This document shows positions 41,177-50,518 of a stretch of DNA of 63,326 nucleotides, in pieces (the first letter of the stretch is position 1; each line of letters starts with the position of its first letter). The stretch comes from Kiloniella litopenaei (GTDB taxonomy: Bacteria > Pseudomonadota > Alphaproteobacteria > Kiloniellales > Kiloniellaceae). A program made the position numbers and the translations under genes. The notes under the pieces are model-generated. The model did no database searches and was not told the DNA's origin. It saw nothing but the letters and a program-made list of their open reading frames with translations. The DNA lies in NCBI RefSeq assembly GCF_000982415.1, contig NZ_LANI01000032.1, forward strand, positions 1 through 63,326, written 5' to 3'.

Positions 41177-41479
41177 ATGATCGATATAAAAAACGCAAAA
41201 ATTTTATGGCGCAAGAAAACGGGCCCCGTGGAAGTTATTGACTGGAACGACAAGGAAACGAAAGAACAGGCGAGATTGACTAATTGCAATGGGGTTTGTC
41301 GGCGCGACTGGGTTGGGGCTGAAAGCGATGAAATACGTATGGAGATGCTGAAAGATCTATTTGTTTTTATTACTAGGAATCATGGTGTTGACCCGGTGGA
41401 AGTTCATCAAGCTTTTTGCAAGATCAAGCAATACACCGAATTGCATAGCTTTGGCGAGTTGATGAAAGCGGAGGGCTAA
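41177..41479 (+). CDS. hypothetical phage protein
   Basis: About 100 aa, soluble: ILWRKKTGPVEVIDWNDKETK, then CNGVCRRDWVGAESDEIRMEM, HGVDPVEVHQAFCKIKQY. ATG 41177 follows GGGGGT. Found after the initiator; no family named. Confidence 0.55.
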   Translation: MIDIKNAKILWRKKTGPVEVIDWNDKETKEQARLTNCNGVCRRDWVGAESDEIRMEMLKDLFVFITRNHGVDPVEVHQAFCKIKQYTELHSFGELMKAEG

Positions 41480-41626
41480 ATGATCATGATTGGTAAGGCT
41501 CTCGTAGTATTAATTCTTGCCGCGGTGGGGATTTATTTTTCAAGGCTGGATGATTGGGATTTTACAACATTCATTTTTCTTGCTGCCGCTTTGTTTGGTG
41601 GCGTCGGACTGCTGGAGGGGAAGTAA
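41480..41626 (+). CDS. 48-aa two-helix membrane peptide
   Basis: ATG 41480 directly follows the previous stop. Two hydrophobic helices (ALVVLILAAVGIYF and FTTFIFLAAALFGGVGLL). GGAGGG lies upstream. No family. Confidence 0.5.
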   Translation: MIMIGKALVVLILAAVGIYFSRLDDWDFTTFIFLAAALFGGVGLLEGK

Positions 41627-41630
41627 GCGC

Positions 41631-42119
41631 ATGACCAAAGCAAGCGAAGATCGCCTCATCAAGTGGCAGCGTAAACAGGGCAGGGTTATCGAGAGCGGCA
41701 TTCTCACAGAGCAAGCCGGAGTGTTCGCGCATCGTGTCACAGATCAGCGGTTGATAGATCGGTACAGAGTGCGGGGGAATATTACACATCGCCAATGGGA
41801 GGCTGGTGATAGGCTGTATCAGACGTGGTACAGCGCGGGGCGTTCGCCTGTGCAGGTCGTGGGCATGACTGTGCGTGTTGATGGTGGTGGGGCCAAGCGG
41901 GAAATGTCAGAGCATCAGGCGTTGTGCTGGAGTAGTTTTGTCAGGGCTTTGAGGTCTTTGCCGTATTCGGCGCAGTCATTGATTGTTGATGTGTGCTTGC
42001 ATGAAGTTAAAGTTGCAGAGCATACTAAACGAGTTGGACGAGGGCGTGACGGCGGTATGTATGGGCTGTCTTTGTCACTGGATTTTTTAGCGGATCATTA
42101 TGGGATGCCGAGGGCGTGA
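41631..42119 (+). CDS. DUF6456-like phage protein
   Basis: A 162-aa basic protein: RLIDRYRVRGNITHRQWEAGDRLYQTWYSAG, then LPYSAQSLIVDVCLHEVKVAEH and a C-terminal GMYGLSLSLDFLADHYG. The ITxRQWEAGxRL pattern and the end helix resemble DUF6456-type DNA-binding proteins of alphaproteobacteria. In the position of late regulators. ATG 41631 is used; the open frame further upstream overlaps the membrane peptide. Confidence 0.6.
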   Translation: MTKASEDRLIKWQRKQGRVIESGILTEQAGVFAHRVTDQRLIDRYRVRGNITHRQWEAGDRLYQTWYSAGRSPVQVVGMTVRVDGGGAKREMSEHQALCWSSFVRALRSLPYSAQSLIVDVCLHEVKVAEHTKRVGRGRDGGMYGLSLSLDFLADHYGMPRA

Positions 42120-42353
42120 TGAAAACGGGACACACCGACCTACAAAACGGGACACACTTTTTTAAGTGGTTGTAATAAAAAGAAAAATTTTGCAATAAGT
42201 GCCGAAGTGGCGACCCATACGGGATTCGCATCCATGATTTGTGATTGTTTGAGACGAGTGACTGTTCCCTTTTTAATCTCTTTATGTTCATGCTCTGTTG
42301 ACAGGTTCGGGGCTGAGTGATACATTTCAGATAGTTTCTAAAACGTGCGACCA

Positions 42354-42380
42354 AAGCCCTGCCTCTCGGTGGGGCTTTTT
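42354..42380 (+). terminator. intrinsic terminator before late genes
   Basis: AAGCCC (42354-42359) pairs with GGGCTT (42372-42377), with inner CC/GG, and runs into TTTTT. It ends the early operon just before the HNH-terminase module, so late expression needs a new promoter or antitermination. Confidence 0.65.
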
Positions 42381-42392
42381 GCGTTGGGGATC

Positions 42393-42743
42393 ATGGCTAA
42401 AAAGAACTGGAAAGAGATAGACCGCAAGCGCGGTAGTTCACGAGAGCGTGGCTATGACAACCGCTGGCGCAAGTATCGCAAGGAGTTCTTAGCTGCTAAC
42501 CCGCTGTGCGTGAAGTGCAAGGCCAAGGGTATCATCGCCAGTGCGAACGTAGTGGATCACATCGAACCGCACAAAGGTTGCAACAAGTTATTCTGGGATA
42601 CTGACAATCATCAGGCATTGTGTAGCCCATGCCACAACAGCACCAAGCAAGCCGATGAGAAGCGTGGTTACTCTAACGAGATTGGCTCTGATGGCTGGCC
42701 CGTTGATGGGGCGCATCCGTTTAACAAAACAAAGCGATTTTAA
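42393..42743 (+). CDS. HNH endonuclease of the packaging module
   Basis: A 116-aa HNH nuclease: CVKCKAKGIIASANVVDHIEPHKG, then NHQALCSPCHNSTKQADEKRG. Located directly upstream of terS in HK97-type phages, where it assists cos cleavage with the terminase. ATG 42393 after GTTGGGGATC. Confidence 0.85.
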   Translation: MAKKNWKEIDRKRGSSRERGYDNRWRKYRKEFLAANPLCVKCKAKGIIASANVVDHIEPHKGCNKLFWDTDNHQALCSPCHNSTKQADEKRGYSNEIGSDGWPVDGAHPFNKTKRF

Positions 42744-42821
42744 AGCTCACTGATGCGCTTGATTTACTCCAGTGCCTTACACCTCATTGATGATTAAAGA
42801 TGCTTATCCTGAGCCTTCCTA

Positions 42822-42872
42822 TAGGGGGGGAGGGGTAAAAGTCTAGGGGTCTAGGGTAAGGGACCGCCGAGG
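42822..42872 (+). other. candidate cos region
   Basis: Between the HNH gene and terS lies a G-rich tract, then GTCTAGGG twice in tandem (42841-42856) and GGGACCGCCGAGGGG. HK97-group phages keep cos in this position with similar G-rich sequence. The exact nick points cannot be set by eye. Confidence 0.45.
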
Positions 42873-42919
42873 GGAGTTACATTTTCAGCGCCACAGTTCA
42901 GATTTTCGGGATTTAGGTA

Positions 42920-43300
42920 ATGCCCAACCACAGAACGCCGTTAGCTAAGGCGCGGGCAACGGGACAGGACCGGAAAAACAAAGGTCGGTTCGAAAACAGG
43001 TCCGAGCCTGATGGAATTGTACCGCTCGGTGAGCCGTCCGAATTTATGAACGATGACGAACGCGGTATCTGGGAGGGGTTTAAAAAAGATTTCCCATGGC
43101 TTGCTGCTTCTGATCGGGTTTTGATGGAAATCGCCTGTGTGCTTCGGTGCAAGCTGATTAATCGCGAAGAGATGACGAACGCTGAAATAAACCAACTTAG
43201 AATGTGTATCTCGGCGATGGGCGGAACGCCCGCAGACAGGACAAAGATAACAATACCTGATGGCAAAACGAGAGACCCGGCAGACAGCTTCTTTAACTGA
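42920..43300 (+). CDS. terS: terminase small subunit, P27 family
   Basis: A 126-aa protein: PLGEPSEFMNDDERGIWEGFKKDFPWLAASDRVLMEIACVL is the P27 core. Binds the packaging site and hands DNA to the large subunit. Its end overlaps terL by 41 bases. Confidence 0.85.
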   Translation: MPNHRTPLAKARATGQDRKNKGRFENRSEPDGIVPLGEPSEFMNDDERGIWEGFKKDFPWLAASDRVLMEIACVLRCKLINREEMTNAEINQLRMCISAMGGTPADRTKITIPDGKTRDPADSFFN

Positions 43301-45056
43301 TCGGGCGACTGCATACGCGCAAGGTGTTGTTGACGGTGATTTTCCGGCTGGCCCACATGTTAGAGGGGCTTGCAGGCGCCACTTGGATGATTTGCAAAAC
43401 GGGCATAAGCGGGGTTTGTGGTTTGACTATGAAGCCGCTGCAAGGGTGATTGATTACTTTCGGGTTGTCCTGACGGTTCTCGATTTCAGGCTTGGGGAGG
43501 TTGTCCCTTTTGAACTGGCTGACTGGCAAGCCTTTTGTGTCGGGTCATTATTTGGCTGGAAGAAGGACAATGGAAATCGTCGCTTTCGAACTGCTTATAT
43601 AGAAACGGGGAAGGGATCAGGTAAGTCGCCACTGGCTGCGGGTATTGGTCTTTACATGATGACCGCTGATAAAGAGCAGCGGGCAGAGATTTACGCGGCG
43701 GCAACAAAAAAAGATCAAGCAATGATCCTGTTTCGCGATGCGGTTTCGATGGTCAATGCTTCGCCTAACCTGAGTAACAGATTAACCAGATCGGGTGGCA
43801 ATCCGGTTTGGCAATTGTCGCACTTGCCAACGGAATCATTTTTTAAGGCTATATCGAACGACAACGGACAGTCAGGGCCGCGACCATACTGCGCTTTGGT
43901 TGACGAGCTTCACGAGCACAAGGACAGAACCTGTCTGGAAATGCTTGAGGCTGGTTTTAAAGGTCGCGAACAACCGCTGTTGTTTATGATCACGAATAGC
44001 GGGTCAGACAGAACAACGGTTTGTTGGGAACAACACGAACACGGTGCGCGGGTTTGTAAGGGTGATGTTATCGATGACGATTTCTTTACTTATATTGCCG
44101 CGCTTGATGACGATGATGACCCCTTTACGGACGAAAGCTGCTGGGCGAAAGCTAACCCGACTTTAGGGATTACGATTAAAGAGGATTATTTACGCTCCCA
44201 AGTCGCTGCGGCAAGAGCGATGCCAGGGAAACAAAATACGGTTCTTCGATTGAACTTTTGCCGATGGACTGATGCTGAAAGTGCTTGGGTATCAAAGCAG
44301 GCGTGGGATGCATGTGAAAAAGATGTTCAGCTATCTGATTATATCGGAAAGCCATGCTGGGCTGGTCTGGATTTGTCTTACTCAAAGGATTTAACGGCAC
44401 TGGCTTTGGTCTTTGCTGTTGAAGATGAATACCACTGCTTTGTTGAGTTCTGGACGCCGGGCGCAACAATGAAGCATCGGGCAGATCAAGACCGGGTGCC
44501 TTACCCTCAATGGGTCGAGCAAGGTTACTTAAACGCGACTGACGGCAAGATTGTTAAATTGGAATCAATTGGTTCGCGGCTTGGTGAGGTGATGGAAGAT
44601 TTTGACCTACAAGCCGTTGCTTATGATCGATACAGATTTAAAGAACTTGAAGACGATTTCGCAGATTTAGGTATTGAGCCGCCGATGATTGAACACCCAC
44701 AAGGGTTCAGGCGTGGCGGGGCGTTAAAAGACGTTCGCGGCGATCATATTCTCGATGAACATGGGAAGCCTAAAGAAAACCCGCTCTGGATGCCGGGATC
44801 TATTGAAGAGTTTGAAAACGCAATCATTGAAGAGCGTTTTGTAACGCCGATTAATCCGGTCCTGCGTTGGAATGTGTCTTCTGTTGTGGCCCGGGAAGAT
44901 CCAAGCGGTGTGGGTAATAAAGTTTTTGACAAGCGAAAAGCAACAGGCCGGATTGATGGTGCTGTGGCTTTAGCGATGGGAATTGGCGCGGCTAAGGCTG
45001 GGCAATTGAATGGTGCTGACTCTGTTTATGAAGAGCGCGGCTTACTTGTGATGTGA
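43260..45056 (+). CDS. terL: terminase large subunit, HK97 type
   Basis: A 598-aa Terminase_1 motor. Walker A is ETGKGSGKSPLAAG, Walker B is YCALVDELHEH (residues about 210-220), and the nuclease domain begins with AGLDLSYSKDLTALALV and ends with GRIDGAVALAMG. Cuts concatemers and drives DNA into the prohead. Confidence 0.95.
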   Translation: MAKRETRQTASLTDRATAYAQGVVDGDFPAGPHVRGACRRHLDDLQNGHKRGLWFDYEAAARVIDYFRVVLTVLDFRLGEVVPFELADWQAFCVGSLFGWKKDNGNRRFRTAYIETGKGSGKSPLAAGIGLYMMTADKEQRAEIYAAATKKDQAMILFRDAVSMVNASPNLSNRLTRSGGNPVWQLSHLPTESFFKAISNDNGQSGPRPYCALVDELHEHKDRTCLEMLEAGFKGREQPLLFMITNSGSDRTTVCWEQHEHGARVCKGDVIDDDFFTYIAALDDDDDPFTDESCWAKANPTLGITIKEDYLRSQVAAARAMPGKQNTVLRLNFCRWTDAESAWVSKQAWDACEKDVQLSDYIGKPCWAGLDLSYSKDLTALALVFAVEDEYHCFVEFWTPGATMKHRADQDRVPYPQWVEQGYLNATDGKIVKLESIGSRLGEVMEDFDLQAVAYDRYRFKELEDDFADLGIEPPMIEHPQGFRRGGALKDVRGDHILDEHGKPKENPLWMPGSIEEFENAIIEERFVTPINPVLRWNVSSVVAREDPSGVGNKVFDKRKATGRIDGAVALAMGIGAAKAGQLNGADSVYEERGLLVM

Positions 45057-45062
45057 GGCAAA

Positions 45063-46310
45063 ATGGGTTTTAGGGATTGGTTCCGGGGCGATCAAGTACC
45101 GGCCAAAGAAGAAAACACGCCTCAAGCGATGGGCCAGACGTACGATTTAAGTAATGTGACGTCTTCGCAAGAGCTTGCAGATTATATGCGCTCCGGCAAA
45201 GAAACCGCTTCTGGCGTGGCAGTGGGGGAGTCCGAAAGCTTACAGGTTTCTACGGTTTTTCGCTGTGTAAATTTACTGTGTGGTGTCATCGGGACCGTCC
45301 CTATTCGAATTAAGGATGAAGAGACGTTAAAGGTTGATTACAAAAACCCTATTTCAGTCCTTATAAATCGCAAGCCAAATGGTTGGCAGACGGCGCAAGA
45401 GTTTAGAAAATATCTGCAAATGTGTGTTTTGCTGCGGGGTAATGGCTACGCTTACAAAGTGCGCTCTGGGAGTAAAATAGTTTCTTTAATCCCAATGCCT
45501 CCTAGCCAGACAGAAGTTAAGCAAGAGAACGATCTTTCGCTTAAGTACACATACACACGCCGTGATGGGACGAAAGTTGAGTTCGCACAGGATGATATCT
45601 TCCACCTACGAGGCATGTCACTGGATGGGGTTAAGGGATTATCTGTAATCCAGTACGCTAGAGAGGCGATAGGCTTTTCAAAGGCCGCATCAGATCATGG
45701 GTCATCAACATTCAAGAACGGAACTAATCTAGGCGCTGTGCTAGAGCATCCTAAATCAATGGGGCCAGACGCGCAAAAGCGACTTCGTGATGGTTTAGAA
45801 AAATATCGAGGGTCAAAGAACGCGGGTAAGACCCTCATTCTCGAAGAGGATATGAAATACAAGTCTCTCGGGATGACCTTCGAAGATGCTGAATTTGTTG
45901 AAAATAAAAAGTTCTCAGTCATAGAGATAGCCATGTTCTTTGGCGTTCCTCCGCATATGATCGGGTTCACTGAAACATCAACTTCATGGGGTTCTGGCAT
46001 CGAGCAGCAATCAATGGGGTTTGTGAATTACACCCTCAATGATTGGTTCGAGACCTGGACGGGGGCCACCGAGCGCGACCTGCTGTCTAATCGTATGGAT
46101 TTAGTTGCAGAGGTTGATTCGTCAAAACTGTTACGTGGCGATATTGCAGCCCGGTCTGAGGCAAACGCAAAATCTCTGCAATGGGGTTATCGTAGCCCGA
46201 ATGAGGTACGCCGCTCAGAGGGTCTGCCACCAAGAGAGGGTGGTGACCGTTTCTATGAGCCGCCAAACACCGCAGGAAAGCAGAACGGAGATAAAGACAA
46301 TGAGTCTTAA
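45063..46310 (+). CDS. portal protein, HK97 family
   Basis: A 415-aa portal: VSTVFRCVNLLCGVIGTVPIRI, LLRGNGYAYKVR, IFHLRGMSLDGVKGLSVIQYAREAIG, and SVIEIAMFFGVPPHMIGFTETSTSWGSGIEQQSMGFVNYTL are all family motifs. Forms the dodecameric DNA gateway. Overlaps the protease gene by 11 bases. Confidence 0.95.
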   Translation: MGFRDWFRGDQVPAKEENTPQAMGQTYDLSNVTSSQELADYMRSGKETASGVAVGESESLQVSTVFRCVNLLCGVIGTVPIRIKDEETLKVDYKNPISVLINRKPNGWQTAQEFRKYLQMCVLLRGNGYAYKVRSGSKIVSLIPMPPSQTEVKQENDLSLKYTYTRRDGTKVEFAQDDIFHLRGMSLDGVKGLSVIQYAREAIGFSKAASDHGSSTFKNGTNLGAVLEHPKSMGPDAQKRLRDGLEKYRGSKNAGKTLILEEDMKYKSLGMTFEDAEFVENKKFSVIEIAMFFGVPPHMIGFTETSTSWGSGIEQQSMGFVNYTLNDWFETWTGATERDLLSNRMDLVAEVDSSKLLRGDIAARSEANAKSLQWGYRSPNEVRRSEGLPPREGGDRFYEPPNTAGKQNGDKDNES

Positions 46311-47148
46311 AAAACTTCCTGAAATAAAGGCTTTTGATAGCTCTATTGTTCGTGGCTGGATCATGAAAGACGAAGCTATTGACGGTTGGAACCCTGCTGT
46401 AAAAGCGGCTGACAGTGACAACACGACAATTACGATGCTCGATGTGATTGGCGACGATCCTTTTTCTGGTGGAGGCGTAACAGCAAAGCGGATTAGCGCA
46501 GCCCTTCGCAGTATCGGTGAGCAAGATATTACTGTTGAATTAAATTCCCCTGGTGGCGACTTCTTTGAGGGCATCACGATTTACAACATGCTTCGGGAAC
46601 ATAAGGGGCGAGTTACGGTTAAAATCCTCGGTATCGCTGCATCCGCTGCATCTGTGATTGCAATGGCCGGTGATGATATTGAGATCAGTGAGAGCGGGTT
46701 CTTAATGATCCATAATGCTTGGTCTGTCTTTGTTGGAAATCGCCACGATTTAAGAGGGGCTGCTGACACTTTGGAGCCGTTCGATACCGCGATGGCAGAG
46801 CTTTACGCAAAGAGGTCGGGCGAGAGTGTTGAGGTAACGTCCGAGTGGATGGATAACGAGACGTATTTTAATGGCAAGGAAGCTGTAGAGGCTGGCTTGG
46901 CTACTTCACTTCTGGAAAGCGACCAGATTGAACAAGACGAAACACAAGCCCTAGATGCAAAGGCAATTAGAGCCTCAATCAAATTAGACAACGCGCTTCG
47001 AGCGCATAAACCAGACATGACTCGCTCAGAACGCCGCGCGCTTCTGGGTGATGTTAAAGGCAGTAAGCTCGGCGCTACTGTAACCGTTACGCCCTGCGCT
47101 GACGATATATCCCTAAGCCTAATGAACTTGGCTAATTCAATCCGATAA
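46300..47148 (+). CDS. ClpP-like prohead protease
   Basis: A 282-aa S14-type maturation protease. NSPGGDFFEGITIYNML, then GIAASAASVIAMAGDDIEIS (catalytic Ser in SAAS) and FLMIHNAW (catalytic His). It processes the capsid scaffold. ATG 46300 has GGAG upstream; the open frame back to 46105 overlaps portal and is not coding. Confidence 0.92.
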   Translation: MSLKKLPEIKAFDSSIVRGWIMKDEAIDGWNPAVKAADSDNTTITMLDVIGDDPFSGGGVTAKRISAALRSIGEQDITVELNSPGGDFFEGITIYNMLREHKGRVTVKILGIAASAASVIAMAGDDIEISESGFLMIHNAWSVFVGNRHDLRGAADTLEPFDTAMAELYAKRSGESVEVTSEWMDNETYFNGKEAVEAGLATSLLESDQIEQDETQALDAKAIRASIKLDNALRAHKPDMTRSERRALLGDVKGSKLGATVTVTPCADDISLSLMNLANSIR

Positions 47149-47163
47149 ACATAGGAAAATATC

Positions 47164-48468
47164 ATGAAGACGCTAGATAAAACACGCGGTCCGCGTGGCT
47201 TTATGGCTGTGCGCGCAGATGCCACCGACCCTAAAGCTGCTGTAGAGGCGGTTCAAAAAGCCTTTGCTGAATTTAAGGCAACAAATGAAGAAATCATCAA
47301 AGCCGAAGTAAAAAAAGGCGTTGCTGATGTGATCGACGTTGAAAAGCTTGATCGCATCAACGCAGCGCTGAATGAACTTCAAGCGACCGTCGATGAAAAC
47401 GCCAAGAAAATGGCGGCATTGCAGTTTGATCCTGTCCGAGATCAAGAAGAGATCGCACCAGAAGTTAAGGCGTATAACGACAAGTTCAATGACTGGTTCC
47501 GCAATGGCGGTGAGGCCCTTGAAAAAGAACTGAAAGCAGCTAATCGCCCAGGTGGCGTTATGGCCCCTCTCGCAGCTACAAATGATGTGGAGCGAGGGCT
47601 AACGGCACCTGTCGAATGGGACCGTCAGATTACTGACAAACTTAAAGATGCTTCCGAAATGCGTATGTACGCAACGGCAGTCCCAGTAACGGGCGCGGGC
47701 TTTAAGCATCTTTATAATTTGCGCGGCACATCATCCGGGTGGGTCGGCGAAACCGAGCAGCGGGATGCGACTCACGGCTCTGCTTTCGCGGATTACGAAT
47801 TTTCTTTCGGGGAAGTTTACGCAAATCCAGCAGCAACAGATTATGTTCTTGAAGATTCAGAAACTGATATTGCTGCGTGGATTTCAAGTGAAATTGAAGA
47901 TGAATTTGCGACGCAAGAAGGCATTGCGTTTGTAAGCGGTGATGGGGTTAAGAAGCCAAAAGGCATAACACAATATACCTCAACCATTGAAGGCGCTTTG
48001 GCTGCTGCTGATCGGCATCCTCTTGGCCCGATTGCTGAGGTTAATTCTGGTCACGCCTCTCAAATCACAGCAGATGGTTTGATTTCTTTAAAATACGCAA
48101 TTTCAACCCGCCGCACATCAAGGGATACGGGTTATTTTGCGAACCGCAACACAATCGCCGCAATCCGTAAACTTAAAGATGGCGACGGTAATTATTTGTG
48201 GCAACCCTCGTATGCGGCAGACCGACCCCAGACTGTGGCTGGGCAAGCTATGCGTGAATTGTCTGGATTGCCGGATATTGCGGCTAACGCAATTCCAGTG
48301 CTTTACGGCGATATGAAGCAAACTTATCGCATCTTTGATCGTCGGGGGGTTCGTTTGCTTCGCGACCCGTACACCAATAAGCCTTACACCATGTTCTACA
48401 CAACCAAGCGTGTAGGCGGTGGTTTGTGGAATCCTGAGTGGATGCGCTACCACAAAATCGCGGCTTAA
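47164..48468 (+). CDS. major capsid protein, HK97 fold
   Basis: A 434-aa HK97-type capsid protein with an N-terminal helical delta/scaffold domain (about 20-130, AVEAVQKAFAEFKATNEEI...) before the mature coat (LTAPVEWDRQITDKLKDASEMRMYA..., EGIAFVSGDGVKKPKGI..., GGGLWNPEWMRYHKI). The protease next door should remove the N-terminal part. Confidence 0.95.
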   Translation: MKTLDKTRGPRGFMAVRADATDPKAAVEAVQKAFAEFKATNEEIIKAEVKKGVADVIDVEKLDRINAALNELQATVDENAKKMAALQFDPVRDQEEIAPEVKAYNDKFNDWFRNGGEALEKELKAANRPGGVMAPLAATNDVERGLTAPVEWDRQITDKLKDASEMRMYATAVPVTGAGFKHLYNLRGTSSGWVGETEQRDATHGSAFADYEFSFGEVYANPAATDYVLEDSETDIAAWISSEIEDEFATQEGIAFVSGDGVKKPKGITQYTSTIEGALAAADRHPLGPIAEVNSGHASQITADGLISLKYAISTRRTSRDTGYFANRNTIAAIRKLKDGDGNYLWQPSYAADRPQTVAGQAMRELSGLPDIAANAIPVLYGDMKQTYRIFDRRGVRLLRDPYTNKPYTMFYTTKRVGGGLWNPEWMRYHKIAA

Positions 48469-48487
48469 TTGGCTTATTTTTAATGAT

Positions 48488-48517
48488 GGGGCGTGGACCA
48501 GTCTGCGCCCCTTTTTT
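48488..48517 (+). terminator. intrinsic terminator after capsid gene
   Basis: GGGGCG (48488-48493) pairs with CGCCCC (48506-48511), followed by TTTTTT (48512-48517). Partial termination here would keep capsid expression higher than that of connectors. Confidence 0.75.
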
Positions 48518-48530
48518 ATAGGTGATCATT

Positions 48531-48740
48531 ATGAGTAACACTAAAAAAGAAGCCCCTGAGAAGACAGAAAAGAAGACTCAGGACAGCCGTTTTGAATCGG
48601 AAAAAAGCGGAAAGAAGTTTGAAAAGGCATTCAAGGGTGCAACTGGTGGAAATCCATACCCAACGGATTTTGCAAAGGGTGATGATTGCCCTAAAGACCT
48701 TCTGGATGCGGCAATAAGCGTTGGCGCGGTCAAAAAATAA
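48531..48740 (+). CDS. hypothetical Lys/Glu-rich phage protein
   Basis: A 69-aa charged protein (SNTKKEAPEKTEKKTQ..., then DFAKGDDCPKDLLDAAISVGAVK). AGGTGA precedes ATG 48531. Located between capsid and connector genes; could be a small head decoration or assembly factor, no evidence either way. Confidence 0.6.
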   Translation: MSNTKKEAPEKTEKKTQDSRFESEKSGKKFEKAFKGATGGNPYPTDFAKGDDCPKDLLDAAISVGAVKK

Positions 48741-48742
48741 CC

Positions 48743-49300
48743 ATGTCACTCACCATAACAACACCAGCAGCGGACAAGCCTGTTTCTCTCGCAGAAGCAA
48801 AGCGTCAATTGTCCATGGAGGACACAGCCGACGCTGATGCGCTTATCACATCTCATATTGCGGCGGCTACAGCCCATGCTGAGACAATTCTGGGGCGGGC
48901 TTTGGTGACCAGAACCTATACAGCGACACTTGATTGCTGGCTGGATTGTATCTGGTTGCAGATGCCCCCGCTTGGTGTTGTTAATTCTGTTAAGTATGAC
49001 GATGTTGACGGAGTAGAGCAGACACTCGCTGCTTCTGTTTACGAGGTTGGAGAGCGTTTCGGACAGGCTTTCGTAAAGCTGGCCCCTAATCAGTCATGGC
49101 CTGATCTTGATAGCACTAAAAGTCTTGATCGCATTCGTATTGAATACACTGCGGGCTATGGTGATTCGTCTAAGGTTCCAGATGATATCAAACATGCAAT
49201 ATTGCTTTTGATTACATACTATTTTGACGAGGTTGATAGCAGTATCCTGACCACAGCCGAGAATATGTTAAGTCCTTATCGGGTGTGGGAGCTGGCATGA
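48743..49300 (+). CDS. head-tail connector, phiE125 gp8 / HK97 gp6-like
   Basis: A 185-aa protein: PVSLAEAKRQLSMEDTADADALITSHIAAATAHAETILGRAL is the conserved N-terminal helical motif; the C-terminus LDRIRIEYTAGYGDSSKVPDDIKHAILLLITYYFD is equally typical. Joins portal to tail. Confidence 0.85.
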   Translation: MSLTITTPAADKPVSLAEAKRQLSMEDTADADALITSHIAAATAHAETILGRALVTRTYTATLDCWLDCIWLQMPPLGVVNSVKYDDVDGVEQTLAASVYEVGERFGQAFVKLAPNQSWPDLDSTKSLDRIRIEYTAGYGDSSKVPDDIKHAILLLITYYFDEVDSSILTTAENMLSPYRVWELA

Positions 49301-49617
49301 ATAAGGGACGGCTTCGGGAGCGGATTTCCTTGCAAGAATTGTCACTCGTTAGTGATGGCGGTGGAGGTCAAACTGAAACTTGGGGAGAGGTCGCCAAAGT
49401 ATGGGCCAATGTAAAGCCCCTCTCTGGTCGCGAGCAAATCACAGCCGACAAAGAAGCATCGACAACACTATATCGAATTAAAATCCGCAGCCGTGGTATT
49501 TCATCCTCTTGGCGCGTTGTTTGGGGATCAAAAATCCTGAATATCAGAGAGATTTTAGAAGGTGATAGCAGCGAAAGGTATTTGTTTTTCAATGCTGAAT
49601 TAGGGGCTGCGACATGA
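49297..49617 (+). CDS. phage head closure protein
   Basis: A 106-aa head-closure (SPP1 gp16-like) protein: GRLRERISLQELSLVSDGGGGQTETWGEVAKVWANVKPLSGRE is the family signature. ATG overlaps the previous stop (ATGA). Confidence 0.85.
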   Translation: MNKGRLRERISLQELSLVSDGGGGQTETWGEVAKVWANVKPLSGREQITADKEASTTLYRIKIRSRGISSSWRVVWGSKILNIREILEGDSSERYLFFNAELGAAT

Positions 49618-50099
49618 GTGCTAAGGCTCACAACAGGCGACAGGCTGCGAAACTGCGCCGTTTGCTGCAACGTGCGCCAGAAGAAATTACCAAAGAAGTT
49701 AAAGAGGCTTTGGTTGAAGCGGCTCAGACGGTTCAGGCTGATGCCATTAAAAGAGCGCCTTATCCTGAATTGAAGCGTGCACTTGCTGATAAACAGGCCA
49801 TAGGTATTCAATCCAACGGTTTTAAAGTTGTGATGGGGTTTCGGACGAAATCACAGCTTAAACGAAACGATGTTGATTATGAGCCTGCGTGGGTTGAGTA
49901 CGGCACAAAGCCACACAGCTTAAAGCGGCGGTCATTCGTTAAGGGTAAGCAAATTAGAGTTGGTAGTGGCGGGCAGCACCCTGGTACACCAGCAAGACCA
50001 TTTATGACGCCAGCCGCAGAGATTAATCGTAAAGAAAACCGTAGGCGTGTCGGTGATGCTGTAAATAAAGCTGTTAAGAGGATGGTTCGTAATGGCTGA
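49614..50099 (+). CDS. HK97 gp10-like tail component
   Basis: A 161-aa basic protein; VEYGTKPHSLKRRSF, then HPGTPARPFMTPAAEINRKE is the HK97 gp10 end motif. Head-tail joining / tail terminator neighbourhood. Confidence 0.85.
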   Translation: MSAKAHNRRQAAKLRRLLQRAPEEITKEVKEALVEAAQTVQADAIKRAPYPELKRALADKQAIGIQSNGFKVVMGFRTKSQLKRNDVDYEPAWVEYGTKPHSLKRRSFVKGKQIRVGSGGQHPGTPARPFMTPAAEINRKENRRRVGDAVNKAVKRMVRNG

Positions 50100-50475
50100 T
50101 GCGTCATGGAAGGTTCAGGAGGCTATCTACGCCAAGTTGAGCGCAGATTTATCAGTGAACGTCTATGATAATGTGCCGCCAGAAGCACAGGCCCCTTATG
50201 TCACGATAGGCGATGATACTGCGACCGACGACAGTACAAAAACGGATGACGGACAGCAAATAACGCTGACGATACACGCGTGGTCTGACTATGCCGGACG
50301 CAAAGAAGTCAAGGAGCTTGGAGCGCAGATTTACGCAAGTCTTCACAAGCAACCTCTTACTGTAACGGGCTTTGATGTTCGTGAAATCCGTTGGGTGTTT
50401 GGCGATACGATCCGAGAGCCAGACGGGCATACCTATCACGGTGTGCAACGATTTAGAATTTTTGTTCAAGGTTAA
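50092..50475 (+). CDS. DUF3168 tail completion protein
   Basis: A 127-aa protein: VQEAIYAKLSADLSVNVYDNVPPEAQAPYVTIGDD, ITLTIHAWSDYAGRKEVKELGAQIYASL match DUF3168, a tail terminator fold. Overlaps the preceding gene by 8 bases. Confidence 0.88.
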   Translation: MADASWKVQEAIYAKLSADLSVNVYDNVPPEAQAPYVTIGDDTATDDSTKTDDGQQITLTIHAWSDYAGRKEVKELGAQIYASLHKQPLTVTGFDVREIRWVFGDTIREPDGHTYHGVQRFRIFVQG

Positions 50476-50479
50476 TTCC

Positions 50480-50504
50480 AGCCGCTTTTGAGCGGCTTTT
50501 TTTT
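50480..50504 (+). terminator. intrinsic terminator before major tail protein
   Basis: AGCCGCT (50480-50486), loop TTTG, AGCGGCT (50491-50497) with T8 (50497-50504). Classic form. Confidence 0.8.
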
Positions 50505-50518
50505 ATGGAGTAAGGAAA

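Noticed and set aside
42140-42325. 61-codon minus-strand ORF, and a tRNA-like GCGAATCCCG...CGCCA in the same stretch
   Set aside because: No ribosome site for the ORF. The tRNA-like 3' end has a mismatched T stem and no 5' acceptor partner (GACCCAT).
46105-46299. 65-codon extension of the protease ORF
   Set aside because: Lies within the portal gene in another frame; GGAG before ATG 46300 marks the real start.
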